Below are positions 16,146 through 24,374 of a stretch of 64,000 nt of DNA, piece by piece. Made by a program: the position numbers and the translations under genes. The notes under the pieces were generated by a model, which saw only the letters and a program-made list of their open reading frames with translations, had not been told where the DNA came from and searched no databases. Source of the stretch: Aeromonas sobria (GTDB taxonomy: Bacteria; Pseudomonadota; Gammaproteobacteria; Enterobacterales; Aeromonadaceae). Positions within the stretch are counted from its first letter, which is position 1, and each line of letters begins with the position of its first letter. Location: positions 23,952 to 87,951 of the forward strand of contig NZ_CDBW01000018.1 in NCBI RefSeq assembly GCF_000820145.1. Reading direction: 5' to 3'.

Positions 16146-17066
16146 TCAGGCGGGATCCTGTGTATCCAGATAGAGTTCGACGATGCTGGAGAAATCCCGG
16201 CTCCCCTGCCCCTGGGCAGCATGCAGGTTGAACAGGTTGCGAGCCAACGCCCCCATGGGCACCGCGCTGTGGCCATGCTCGGCCAGCGCCATGGCCAGCC
16301 CCAAATCTTTCACCATCAGGCGAGTCATAAAGCCCCCCTGATAGTTACGGGCGGCAGGCACATTCTCCATCACCCCGGGCCAGGGGTTGTAGCGCTCCAG
16401 ACTCCAGTTGTTGCCGGAGCTCTTGCCCATGATGGTGGAGAGCACGGCGGGATCCAGCCCCTCCTTCACCCCGAGCGCCAGCGCCTCAGCGGTGCCCGCC
16501 ATGTGGATCGCAAGCAGCATGTTGTTGCACATCTTGGCGATCTGCCCCGCCCCCAGCGCCCCTGCGTGAAACAGGTTCTGCCCCATGCTGGCGAGCAGGG
16601 GTTTCGCCGCCTCGAAATCCGCCCCGTCGCCGCCGACGATAAAGGTGAGCGTCCCGGCTGCCGCGCCAGCGACACCACCCGACACGGGGGCATCGATAAA
16701 GCGCAAACCGCGTGCGCGCGCCGCCGCGCCGACCTGACGGGCCGAGTCGACATCGATGGTGGAACAGTCGATCACCAGTGCGCCAACCGGCAGGGCTGCC
16801 AGCAGATCCTGCCCGCCCCGCTCACCATCGCTCTCGCCCAACCAGAGGGAGCGCACATGCTCACCAGCAGGCAACATGCTGATGACGACATCACAGCCGG
16901 TCACCGCCTCGCGGGCATCCCCCGCAGCGATGCAACCAGCCGCGATGGCTCGCTCGACACTTTGCGCAACCAGATCAAACACCTGCACCCTGTGCCCAGC
17001 TCTGGCCAGATTGGCCGCCATGGGGCCACCCATGTTGCCGAGCCCGATAAATCCTATCCTTGTCAT
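16146..17066 (-). CDS. mmsB: 3-hydroxyisobutyrate dehydrogenase
   Basis: A 306-residue beta-hydroxyacid dehydrogenase that oxidises 3-hydroxyisobutyrate to methylmalonate semialdehyde with NAD+ in valine breakdown. Seen: the N-terminal Rossmann IGFIGLGNMGGPMAANLARA, the substrate motif DAPVSGGVAGAAAGTLTF (about 121-138), the catalytic-lysine region GQIAKMCNNMLLA, and GKSSGNNW. The ATG is preceded by AAGGAG. It follows the hydrolase gene that makes its substrate. The usual partner mmsA (methylmalonate-semialdehyde dehydrogenase) is not in this operon or elsewhere in the window. Confidence 0.94.
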   Translation of the reverse strand: MTRIGFIGLGNMGGPMAANLARAGHRVQVFDLVAQSVERAIAAGCIAAGDAREAVTGCDVVISMLPAGEHVRSLWLGESDGERGGQDLLAALPVGALVIDCSTIDVDSARQVGAAARARGLRFIDAPVSGGVAGAAAGTLTFIVGGDGADFEAAKPLLASMGQNLFHAGALGAGQIAKMCNNMLLAIHMAGTAEALALGVKEGLDPAVLSTIMGKSSGNNWSLERYNPWPGVMENVPAARNYQGGFMTRLMVKDLGLAMALAEHGHSAVPMGALARNLFNLHAAQGQGSRDFSSIVELYLDTQDPA

Positions 17067-17108
17067 CCCGCTTGCTCCTTGCGTTGCTGATGGCGGCGTG
17101 CGCCGGTT

Positions 17109-18221
17109 CTACCCCTTATAGGCCAACGGATTACTCCCCTGCGGCCAGCGATAAAACTCGTCCAGCCACTCCCCCTCCGGGGGCAACTGCTGCCAGCGGG
17201 GATCTTTATCCTTGTCGATCAGCAGTGCCCGCACCCCTTCCACAAAATCCCCCTTGAGCACGCAGTTGACCGAGAGGGTCAGCTCATCGGCAAATACCTC
17301 GGCCAGGGAGTGGCGGCGAGCCTGCCAATACTGGCGCCACAAAATGGCGCGGCTGATGGGACTACCGGTGCGGCAAATCTCCTGCGCCTGCTGGAGCACC
17401 GCCTCCTGTTCATTGAAATCGGCGCTGAACAGCCGCGCCAATACCCCTTGCAGCGTGCGGCCCGCTAGCAAGGCATCGATTTTCTGTTGATGGGGCAACA
17501 GCACTGGCGCAGGCAAGCGGGCCGCCACCTCACCATGCAACCCCCTGAGCAGCAGATCGATCTGCTCACAGGGATCACCACTGGCAGCCCAGTCGAGCAC
17601 GGCGAGGCGTGACAACAGCGCACTGCGCTCGTCACTGGCGATGGCGTGATCCGCCAACCCAACCCCAAGGGCATCGGCGCCATTGAAGCGGGCGCCAGTC
17701 AGACCAAGCCAGAGCCCGAGTCGCCCCGGCATCCGGCTTAAAAACCAGCTCGCCCCCACATCGGGGTAGAGGCCGATGGTCACCTCCGGCATGGCGAACA
17801 GGCTCTTCTCGGTCACCACCCGAAAATCGGCACCGGCAAACAGGCCAATACCGCCCCCCATGCAGATACCGTCCGCCACGCAGATCAGGGGCTTGCGGTA
17901 AGAGTGGATGTGGTGGTCGAGCCGGTACTCTTGCTCGAAAAAGTCGCGGGCATAGCCAAACAGTTCCGCCTCGCTCGCCTCCTGCTTGCGGTAATAGAAG
18001 GAGCGGATATCGCCACCGGCACAAAATGCCTTCTCACCCGCCCCCTGCAACAGCACACAGACGATGGCGGGATCCTGCTCCCAACGGGTCAACGTCTGTT
18101 GCAGGATCTGGATCATCGGCAGGCTCAATGCGTTGAGAGACGCAGGGCTGTCGAGGGTCAACACCCCGATCTGATGGCCATCTTCGGTGGGATGGCTGCT
18201 AACCTTGACCGGCTCACTCAT
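17109..18221 (-). CDS. 3-hydroxyisobutyryl-CoA hydrolase (crotonase superfamily)
   Basis: A 370-residue crotonase-fold enzyme, about 100 residues longer than enoyl-CoA hydratases, as expected for the HIBCH type. It would release 3-hydroxyisobutyrate from its CoA ester in valine catabolism. Seen: the oxyanion-hole segments AFCAGGDIRSFYY and GICMGGGIGLFAGADFRVV, then FAMPEVTIGLYPDVGASWFLSRMPG with the HIBCH Glu/Asp pair, and the extended C-terminal helical part. A GGAG lies before ATG 18221. Its position between the hydratase and mmsB matches the pathway order. Confidence 0.92.
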   Translation of the reverse strand: MSEPVKVSSHPTEDGHQIGVLTLDSPASLNALSLPMIQILQQTLTRWEQDPAIVCVLLQGAGEKAFCAGGDIRSFYYRKQEASEAELFGYARDFFEQEYRLDHHIHSYRKPLICVADGICMGGGIGLFAGADFRVVTEKSLFAMPEVTIGLYPDVGASWFLSRMPGRLGLWLGLTGARFNGADALGVGLADHAIASDERSALLSRLAVLDWAASGDPCEQIDLLLRGLHGEVAARLPAPVLLPHQQKIDALLAGRTLQGVLARLFSADFNEQEAVLQQAQEICRTGSPISRAILWRQYWQARRHSLAEVFADELTLSVNCVLKGDFVEGVRALLIDKDKDPRWQQLPPEGEWLDEFYRWPQGSNPLAYKG

Positions 18222-18239
18222 AAACGGCTCCGTATGGAT

Positions 18240-19022
18240 TTATTCTGTTGGGCCATATTGCCAGCGTGGTGAGCGTTTCTCCAGAAAGGCGGCCACCCCT
18301 TCACGCTGGTTGGCATCGGTAAAGAGATCGAGGAACAGCGCCCGCTCAAGGGGCAAGGCGGCATCACGCGGGCCGCTGCGACCCTGATTAATAAGGGTTT
18401 TGCAGGCACGCAGGGCGCTCGGGCTCTGGCGAGCCACCAGCTGCGCCATCTGGTGCGCAGCCTCCCACGCCTGACCGGTTTTTACCACCTCCTCCACCAG
18501 CCCCATCTCGTAGGCCAGCGAAGCACTCACTTTCTCGCCGCAGAGGATCATCCGCTTGGCCCAGCCAGGCCCCACCAGCTCGGTCAGGCGCTGGGTACCT
18601 CCTGCACAGGGGAGCAAGCCCACCGATGCCTCCGGCAGTCCCAGCAGCGCCTGCTGCTCGGCGATGCGGATATCACAGGCCAGCGCAACTTCCAGCCCGC
18701 CCCCCATGGCATAGCCATTGATGGCGGCGATACTGACCCCGTGAAAACGGGCCAACGCCTCGAAGGCCTTGCCAAAGGCGTCGACCACCTGGCGAGCCAG
18801 CTCGACATCCCCCTCGACAAACATATTGAGGTCGGCACCGGCGCAGAAAAATTTGTCGCCCGCACCGCGGATCACCAGCGCCACCACATCGGGGCGACTA
18901 TCGAGCTCCACCATCATCTGCAAAAAGGCTTGCAGGCTGGCGAGGGTCCAGGTGTTGGCAGGGGGATGGTCGAGGGTGATATAGGCAACGTGGCCATGGT
19001 ATTCGAGTCTGATCCTTGTCAT
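18240..19022 (-). CDS. Enoyl-CoA hydratase (methacrylyl-CoA hydratase role likely)
   Basis: A 260-residue crotonase. CoA-binding and oxyanion motifs FFCAGADLNMF and GYAMGGGLEVALACDIRIA are present, followed by LLGLPEASVGLLPCAGGTQRL, which carries the catalytic Glu pair region. In this operon it probably hydrates methacrylyl-CoA to 3-hydroxyisobutyryl-CoA, the step between the dehydrogenase and the hydrolase. The ATG at 19022 has AAGGA seven bases upstream; the frame extends to 19142 but the extra residues resemble no crotonase. Confidence 0.9.
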   Translation of the reverse strand: MTRIRLEYHGHVAYITLDHPPANTWTLASLQAFLQMMVELDSRPDVVALVIRGAGDKFFCAGADLNMFVEGDVELARQVVDAFGKAFEALARFHGVSIAAINGYAMGGGLEVALACDIRIAEQQALLGLPEASVGLLPCAGGTQRLTELVGPGWAKRMILCGEKVSASLAYEMGLVEEVVKTGQAWEAAHQMAQLVARQSPSALRACKTLINQGRSGPRDAALPLERALFLDLFTDANQREGVAAFLEKRSPRWQYGPTE

Positions 19023-19162
19023 AACATTGTCCTTGTCGATGAAGCTGCAGCCATGATGACAGGCTTGAATGACACCAACCTGTGGCTGGCTCACAAAGCC
19101 GAAACCAGCATGGCATGGCGCAAATCGGGTGGCAGGCCACATACCCTTGATGCGACCACCGG

Positions 19163-20320
19163 TTAGCCCAGCGACAAGCCGGGATCGGCCAGCAGGCGGC
19201 GAGCGATGATGAGTCGCATCACCTCGTTGGTGCCCTCCAGAATGCGGTGTACCCGGGTATCGCGCAGATAGCGCTCGAGCGGATACTCGCGGATATAACC
19301 ATAGCCGCCAAAGAGTTGCAGAGCCTCATCGCAGACCCGATAACCCACATCGGTGGCAAAACGCTTGGCCATGGCGCACCAGGCACTCTTGTCCGGCGCC
19401 CCGCGATCCAGCTTGTCGGCGGCCTGACGCACCAGCAAACGGGCGGCAGCCAGCTCGGTGGCCATGTCGGCTAGGCGAAACTGCACGCTCTGGAATTCGC
19501 TGATCGGGCGCCCAAATTGCTGACGCTGCTGCACATAGGCCAGCGCATCATCCAGCGCCTGCTGGGCGGTGCCCACCGAACAGGTGGCGATATTGATGCG
19601 TCCCCCATCAAGGGCCTGCATGGCGAATTTGAACCCTTCCCCCTCCTCACCCAGCCGGTAGCTGGCGGGAATACGCACCCCGTTGAATACCACTTCCCGG
19701 GTCGGCTGGCTGTTCCAGCCCAGCTTCTCTTCGGGCTTGCCATAGACGATGCCCGCGCTGTCGGCCGGCACCATAAAGGCGGTGATACCACTCGCCCCTT
19801 CACCACCGGTACGGGCCATCACCACCAGCACATCGGTACTGCCCGCCCCCGAGATAAAAACCTTGGTCCCCTCTATGAGGTAGCTGTCACCCTCGCGCAC
19901 CGCCCGGGTCTTGAGGGCCGCCGCATCGGAGCCTGCCCCCGGTTCGGTGAGGCAATAGGAGCCCAGTAATTCGCCGCTGGCCAGTTTGGGCACCCACTCT
20001 TCGGCGACATGAACAGGCAACCAGCTGCCCAGCATCCAGCTCACCATGTTGTGGATGGTCAGATACGCCGTGGTCGAGGTACAGCCCATGGCGAGGCGCT
20101 CGAAGATGAGACTCGCATCGAGGCGGGGCAGCCCCAATCCGCCAAACTGCTCCGGGGTATAGAGACCGCAAAAACCTAGCCCGGCCGCCTGCTTGATGGT
20201 CGGGATCGGAAACTCATGCTCCTTGTCCCAGCGCGCGGCATGGGGTTTGAGCGCCTCATCGGCAAAGGCGGCGGCCGCCTCCACATACGCCTGTTGATCA
20301 TCGGTCAGGGTAAAATCCAT
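19163..20320 (-). CDS. Acyl-CoA dehydrogenase, probable isobutyryl-CoA dehydrogenase
   Basis: A 385-residue FAD acyl-CoA dehydrogenase. Signature YCLTEPGAGSDAAALKT (about 129-145) and the C-terminal EGTNEVMR, whose Glu is the catalytic base in short-chain and isobutyryl-CoA dehydrogenases. QLFGGYGYIREYPLERYLRD is the FAD/adenine-binding end. It is first in the minus operon with valine-pathway enzymes, so isobutyryl-CoA (or 2-methylbutyryl-CoA) is the likely substrate. It differs from the divergent liuA product, which has Ala instead of Glu at the EGTNE site. Confidence 0.92.
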   Translation of the reverse strand: MDFTLTDDQQAYVEAAAAFADEALKPHAARWDKEHEFPIPTIKQAAGLGFCGLYTPEQFGGLGLPRLDASLIFERLAMGCTSTTAYLTIHNMVSWMLGSWLPVHVAEEWVPKLASGELLGSYCLTEPGAGSDAAALKTRAVREGDSYLIEGTKVFISGAGSTDVLVVMARTGGEGASGITAFMVPADSAGIVYGKPEEKLGWNSQPTREVVFNGVRIPASYRLGEEGEGFKFAMQALDGGRINIATCSVGTAQQALDDALAYVQQRQQFGRPISEFQSVQFRLADMATELAAARLLVRQAADKLDRGAPDKSAWCAMAKRFATDVGYRVCDEALQLFGGYGYIREYPLERYLRDTRVHRILEGTNEVMRLIIARRLLADPGLSLG

Positions 20321-20500
20321 CTTGTTGTTCGCTCCCTTGTTGCCCCGCGCTTATTGTCCCGCGCTTATTTTCCTAAGTTAGTGCTTTATGACGCGGCGCC
20401 CACACACTGGTCATTCGGATCTGCCACTATGGCGCTGTTGTCGTGGTAGCTGATGACGCTCTCACTACCCCCTCTCTATCGACACACAACAGATTAACAA

Positions 20501-20531
20501 TTGATTTACGTTTACGCTAACGTAAACTTAT
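20501..20531 (+). promoter_or_regulatory. Putative LiuR operator/promoter upstream of liuA
   Basis: Palindrome GTTTACG-CTAA-CGTAAAC at 20510-20527 within TTTACGTTTACGCTAACGTAAA. It lies between a -35 like TTGATT (20501-20506) and a weak -10 like ACTTAT (20526-20531), 19 bases apart. A 19-bp spacer with the palindrome inside it is the MerR-family promoter layout. The MerR-type gene liuR ends this operon. It is also the only clear operator in the region between the two divergent catabolic operons. Confidence 0.65.
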
Positions 20532-20639
20532 GGCAGAAGTGAAGTACAAAAATGGACCGACCACTGCCAGCCGTAACGCCGAGTCAGCCGGTCGAACCAA
20601 CCTTCCTACCCGACTGTCATATCCGCAAGGAGAGCATGG

Positions 20640-21782
20640 ATGCAGATGGATGAGACCCTGAATGCCCTGACCGAACAAGTTGCGGCCTTCTGCCAGAAAG
20701 TGATCGCCCCGCGCGCCAGCGAGATCGATCAGAGCAACGCCTTTCCCCGTGATCTCTGGCCCCGGATGGGTGAACTGGGGCTGCACGGCATCACGGTGGC
20801 GGAGGAGTATGACGGGGTGAACCTCGGCTATCTGGCCCACGTGCTGGTGATGGAACAGGTAAGCCGCGCCAGCGCCTCGGTCGGCCTCTCCTACGGCGCC
20901 CACTCCAATCTCTGCATCAATCAGATCCACCGCCACGGCACGCTGGAACAGAAAGCGCGCTACCTGCCCCCGCTGGTAAACGGCGAGCATGTTGGGGCGC
21001 TGGCCATGAGCGAACCGGGCGCGGGATCCGACGTGGTGAGCATGCGACTCACCGCCGTGCGCGAGGGCGATCACTTCGTGCTCAATGGCAACAAGATGTG
21101 GATCACCAACGGCCCGGATGCCGACACCTTCGTCATCTATGCCAAGACCGATGCAGCTGCTGGTCCCAAAGGGATTTCCGCTTTTATCGTTGAGGCGGGC
21201 ACACCCGGTTTTTCTACCGCCCAGAAGCTCGACAAGCTGGGGATGCGCGGCTCCAGCACCTGCGAGCTGGTGTTCGACAACTGCCGAGTGCCGCAGGAAA
21301 ACCTGCTGGGCACCCTACACGGCGGGGTCAAGGTGCTGATGAGCGGGCTCGATTACGAGCGGGTGGTGCTGGCTGCGGGCCCCCTTGGCATCATGCAGGC
21401 CTGCATGGATGTAGTGCTGCCCTATGTGCGTGAGCGCAAGCAGTTTGGTCAAGCCATCGGCGAGTTCCAGCTGGTGCAGGGCAAGCTCGCCGACATGTAC
21501 ACCCGCCTCGCCAGCAGCCGGGCGCTGGTCTACTCGGTGGCGAGTGCCTGCGATCAGGGCCGCACCAGCCGTAAAGATTGCGCCGCCGCCATCCTGTTTG
21601 CCGCCGAAAATGCCACCCAGATGGCGCTCGATGCCATCCAACTGCTCGGCGGCAACGGCTACATCAACGAATACCCCACCGGTCGCCTGCTGCGGGACGC
21701 CAAACTCTACGAGATCGGCGCCGGCACCTCGGAGATCCGCCGCTGGCTCATCGGCCGCGAGCTGATGGGGGATAACCTATGA
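20640..21782 (+). CDS. liuA: Isovaleryl-CoA dehydrogenase
   Basis: A 380-residue FAD acyl-CoA dehydrogenase that converts isovaleryl-CoA to 3-methylcrotonyl-CoA in leucine breakdown. Besides the general [13 protein letters not shown] motif, two isovaleryl-specific marks are visible: the catalytic Glu in [11 protein letters not shown] (E240), and Ala in place of the usual C-terminal Glu in [10 protein letters not shown]. The ATG at 20640 has AAGGAG seven bases before it; an ATG four bases earlier runs into a stop at once. It is the first gene of the operon and overlaps liuB by ATGA. Confidence 0.96.
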   Translation: MQMDETLNALTEQVAAFCQKVIAPRASEIDQSNAFPRDLWPRMGELGLHGITVAEEYDGVNLGYLAHVLVMEQVSRASASVGLSYGAHSNLCINQIHRHGTLEQKARYLPPLVNGEHVGALAMSEPGAGSDVVSMRLTAVREGDHFVLNGNKMWITNGPDADTFVIYAKTDAAAGPKGISAFIVEAGTPGFSTAQKLDKLGMRGSSTCELVFDNCRVPQENLLGTLHGGVKVLMSGLDYERVVLAAGPLGIMQACMDVVLPYVRERKQFGQAIGEFQLVQGKLADMYTRLASSRALVYSVASACDQGRTSRKDCAAAILFAAENATQMALDAIQLLGGNGYINEYPTGRLLRDAKLYEIGAGTSEIRRWLIGRELMGDNL

Positions 21783-23413
21783 GCAGGATCCACTCCCGTC
21801 TCGACACGGCGAGTCCGGAATATGCGGCCAATCGAGCCGCCATGCAGGGGCTGGTCGACGATCTCCATGCCCGCATTGCCGAGATCGCGCAAGGGGGTGG
21901 CGCGGCCAACAACGCCCGCCATCAGGCCCGTGGCAAGCTGCTGCCCCGCGAGCGCATCAACCAACTGCTGGACCCGGGCTCCCCGTTTCTGGAACTGTCG
22001 GCGCTGGCTGGCTGGCAGGTCTATGACGAGCCGGTGCCTTCCGCCGGTATCATCACCGGCATCGGCCGGGTCTCGGACCGGCTCTGCATGCTGGTGGTGA
22101 ACGATGCCACCGTGAAGGGTGGCACCTACTACCCGCTCACGGTGAAAAAACACCTGCGCGCCCAGGCCATCGCCGAGCGGCTGCGCCTCCCCTGCCTCTA
22201 TCTGGTGGATTCCGGCGGCGCCTTTCTGCCGATGCAGGATGAGGTGTTCCCCGACCGGGATCACTTTGGCCGCATCTTCTACAACCAGGCCCGCATGTCG
22301 GCCCAAAACATCCCCCAGCTGGCGGTGGTAATGGGGCTCTGTACCGCCGGGGGTGCCTACGTCCCCGCCATGGCGGACGAGTCGATCATGGTCAGGGAGC
22401 AAGCCACCATCTTTCTGGCGGGCCCGCCGCTGGTCAAAGCCGCCACCGGTGAGGAGATCAGCGCCGAGGCTCTGGGCGGCGCCGAAGTGCACTGCGCCCA
22501 CTCAGGGGTGGCGGATCATATGGCCCGCGACGATGCCCATGCGCTGGCCATCGCCCGCACTCTGCTCACCCATCTGGGCAGTGACCATTCTCCGCTCTCG
22601 GGTTTGGCATCGGGCAGCCCAAGTTACGATGAGCCAGCCTACCCCACTCCCTGTTACCCGATAGATGAGCTCTACGGTCTGGTAGGCACCAGTCTCAAGC
22701 GCCCTTACGACGCCCGCGAACTGATCGCCCGACTGGTGGATGGCTCTGACTTTGACGAATTCAAGGCGCTGTTCGGCACCACCCTGGTGACCGGCTTTGC
22801 CCGCATTTGTGGCATGGAGGTGGGGATCCTCGCCAACAACGGCGTGCTGCACAGCGACAGTGCCCAGAAGGGGGCCCACTTTATCCAGCTCTGTAATCGC
22901 CGTGCCATCCCGCTGCTCTTTTTGCAGAACATCACCGGTTTTATGGTGGGGAGTAGCGCAGAAAAAGAGGGGATCGCCAAGCACGGCGCCAAGCTGGTGA
23001 CCGCGGTGGCCTGCAGCCGGGTGCCCAAGATCACCCTGATCGTCGGCGGCAGCTTTGGTGCCGGCAACTACGGCATGTGCGGCCGCGCCTATGAACCCGA
23101 TTTTCTCTTTAGCTGGCCCAACAGCCGCATCTCTGTCATGGGGGGCGAGCAAGCTGCCGGGGTGCTGGTGCAGGTGCGTCGGGACAAGCTGGCTGCCGAG
23201 GGGAAAAGCTTGAGCGAACAGGAAGCGGCCGCCATCCGTGCCCCGGTGATCGAGCAGTATGAGCGCCAGGGTCACCCCTACTACGCCAGCGCCCGCCTCT
23301 GGGATGACGGCGTCATCGACCCGGCCCAGAGCCGCACCGTGCTGGCGCTGGCGCTCGCCGCCTGTCAGGGTGCCCGCATTGAACCCGAGCAGTACGGCAT
23401 CTTTCGGATGTAA
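21779..23413 (+). CDS. liuB: Methylcrotonyl-CoA carboxylase, carboxyltransferase (beta) subunit
   Basis: A 544-residue acyl-CoA carboxyltransferase. It transfers carboxyl from biotin to 3-methylcrotonyl-CoA, giving 3-methylglutaconyl-CoA. Seen: [70 protein letters not shown], and in the C-terminal half [22 protein letters not shown] with [16 protein letters not shown] and [20 protein letters not shown]. These fit the MCC beta subfamily rather than propionyl-CoA carboxylase. ATGA overlap with liuA indicates coupled translation. Confidence 0.96.
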   Translation: MSRIHSRLDTASPEYAANRAAMQGLVDDLHARIAEIAQGGGAANNARHQARGKLLPRERINQLLDPGSPFLELSALAGWQVYDEPVPSAGIITGIGRVSDRLCMLVVNDATVKGGTYYPLTVKKHLRAQAIAERLRLPCLYLVDSGGAFLPMQDEVFPDRDHFGRIFYNQARMSAQNIPQLAVVMGLCTAGGAYVPAMADESIMVREQATIFLAGPPLVKAATGEEISAEALGGAEVHCAHSGVADHMARDDAHALAIARTLLTHLGSDHSPLSGLASGSPSYDEPAYPTPCYPIDELYGLVGTSLKRPYDARELIARLVDGSDFDEFKALFGTTLVTGFARICGMEVGILANNGVLHSDSAQKGAHFIQLCNRRAIPLLFLQNITGFMVGSSAEKEGIAKHGAKLVTAVACSRVPKITLIVGGSFGAGNYGMCGRAYEPDFLFSWPNSRISVMGGEQAAGVLVQVRRDKLAAEGKSLSEQEAAAIRAPVIEQYERQGHPYYASARLWDDGVIDPAQSRTVLALALAACQGARIEPEQYGIFRM

Positions 23414-23424
23414 GGAGCAAAACG

Positions 23425-24261
23425 ATGTCAGATCCACTTACTTCCTCCCAGAACCCGTTTCGGCTGGAGCGGCACGGCCCGCTGGCCGAGCTGGTGCTGT
23501 CGCGCCCGGCCCGCCACAACGCCTTTGATGCCGACCTGATGCTGGGGCTGCTCGACTGCCTCGATGATCTGGCCCATCTCCATGGTCATGATCTCGCCGA
23601 ACGCCCTCACGCCCTGCTGCTACGTGCCGAAGGCAAACACTTTTGCGCGGGCGCCGATCTCAACTGGATGCGCAATCTGGCCCACGCCGATTTCGAGCAC
23701 AATCGCGAAGATGCCCGGGTACTGGCGCGGCTGATGCAGACCCTCGACGAGCTCCCCTTCCCTACGGTGGTGCTGGTGCAAGGGGCCGCCTACGGCGGGG
23801 CGCTGGGGCTGATCTGTGCCTGCGATATGGTGCTGGCCAGCGATGATGCCCGCTTCTGCCTCTCAGAGGTGAGCCTGGGTCTGGTGCCTGCGGTGATCAG
23901 CCCTTACGTGGTACGTGCCATGGGAATGCGTCAGGCGCGCCGCTACATGCTCAGTGCCGAGCCGTTCGATGCCATTACCGCCTGTCGGCTCAATGTGGCA
24001 CACCAACTCTGCAAACCGGATCAACTGCTGGCGGAGGGGCGGGCGCAAGCCCTGCGTCTGTGCCGCAACGGGCCGGAGGCGATGAAAGAGACCAAACGGC
24101 TGCTGGCGGCAATAGAGGCTCATCCTTCCCGCCTGCACGAAGAGAAAACCGTCGAGACCATCGCCCGGGTACGGGTGGGGCTCGAAGCCCAGGAGGGGAT
24201 GCAGGCCTTCTTCGACAAACGTCCTCCCGCCTGGCGCCCCCGTTTTAAGGATGAGACATGA
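23425..24261 (+). CDS. liuC: Methylglutaconyl-CoA hydratase
   Basis: A 278-residue crotonase-family enzyme that hydrates 3-methylglutaconyl-CoA to HMG-CoA. Oxyanion-hole segments KHFCAGADLNWMRN and GAAYGGALGLICACDMVLA are present, followed by FCLSEVSLGLVPAVISPYVV. The ADLNWM sequence is typical of methylglutaconyl-CoA hydratases. AAGGAG lies before the ATG. The gene lies in pathway order between liuB and liuD. Its stop overlaps the ATG of a short leader-like ORF that copies the start of liuD. Confidence 0.95.
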   Translation: MSDPLTSSQNPFRLERHGPLAELVLSRPARHNAFDADLMLGLLDCLDDLAHLHGHDLAERPHALLLRAEGKHFCAGADLNWMRNLAHADFEHNREDARVLARLMQTLDELPFPTVVLVQGAAYGGALGLICACDMVLASDDARFCLSEVSLGLVPAVISPYVVRAMGMRQARRYMLSAEPFDAITACRLNVAHQLCKPDQLLAEGRAQALRLCRNGPEAMKETKRLLAAIEAHPSRLHEEKTVETIARVRVGLEAQEGMQAFFDKRPPAWRPRFKDET

Positions 24262-24374
24262 CCCATTACACCCCGATTAAACGTCAGCTGATCGCCAACC
24301 GCGGCGAATATCACTGGCGTGTGGATCAACACGCTTCGTACTTGTGCACCTTGAGCAGCAGGGAGCCCAAATGA
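24258..24374 (+). pseudogene. 38-codon partial duplicate of the liuD start, coupled to liuC and liuD
   Basis: ATG at 24258 overlaps the liuC stop (ATGA), and the TGA ending at 24374 overlaps the liuD ATG at 24371 (again ATGA). The first 17 codons read MTHYTPIKRQLIANRGE against MTHHTQIKRLLIANRGE in liuD; the DNA agrees at about 44 of 51 positions, and four of the seven differences are synonymous. After codon 17 the likeness is lost. It may be a decayed duplication, or a short leader kept to pass ribosomes from liuC to liuD. Too short to be an enzyme. Confidence 0.7.

Noticed and set aside
15931..16276. N-terminally longer SDR protein starting at 16276
   Set aside because: The extra 61 residues read through mmsB in another frame; ATG 16093 has a good ribosome site and starts the Rossmann fold.
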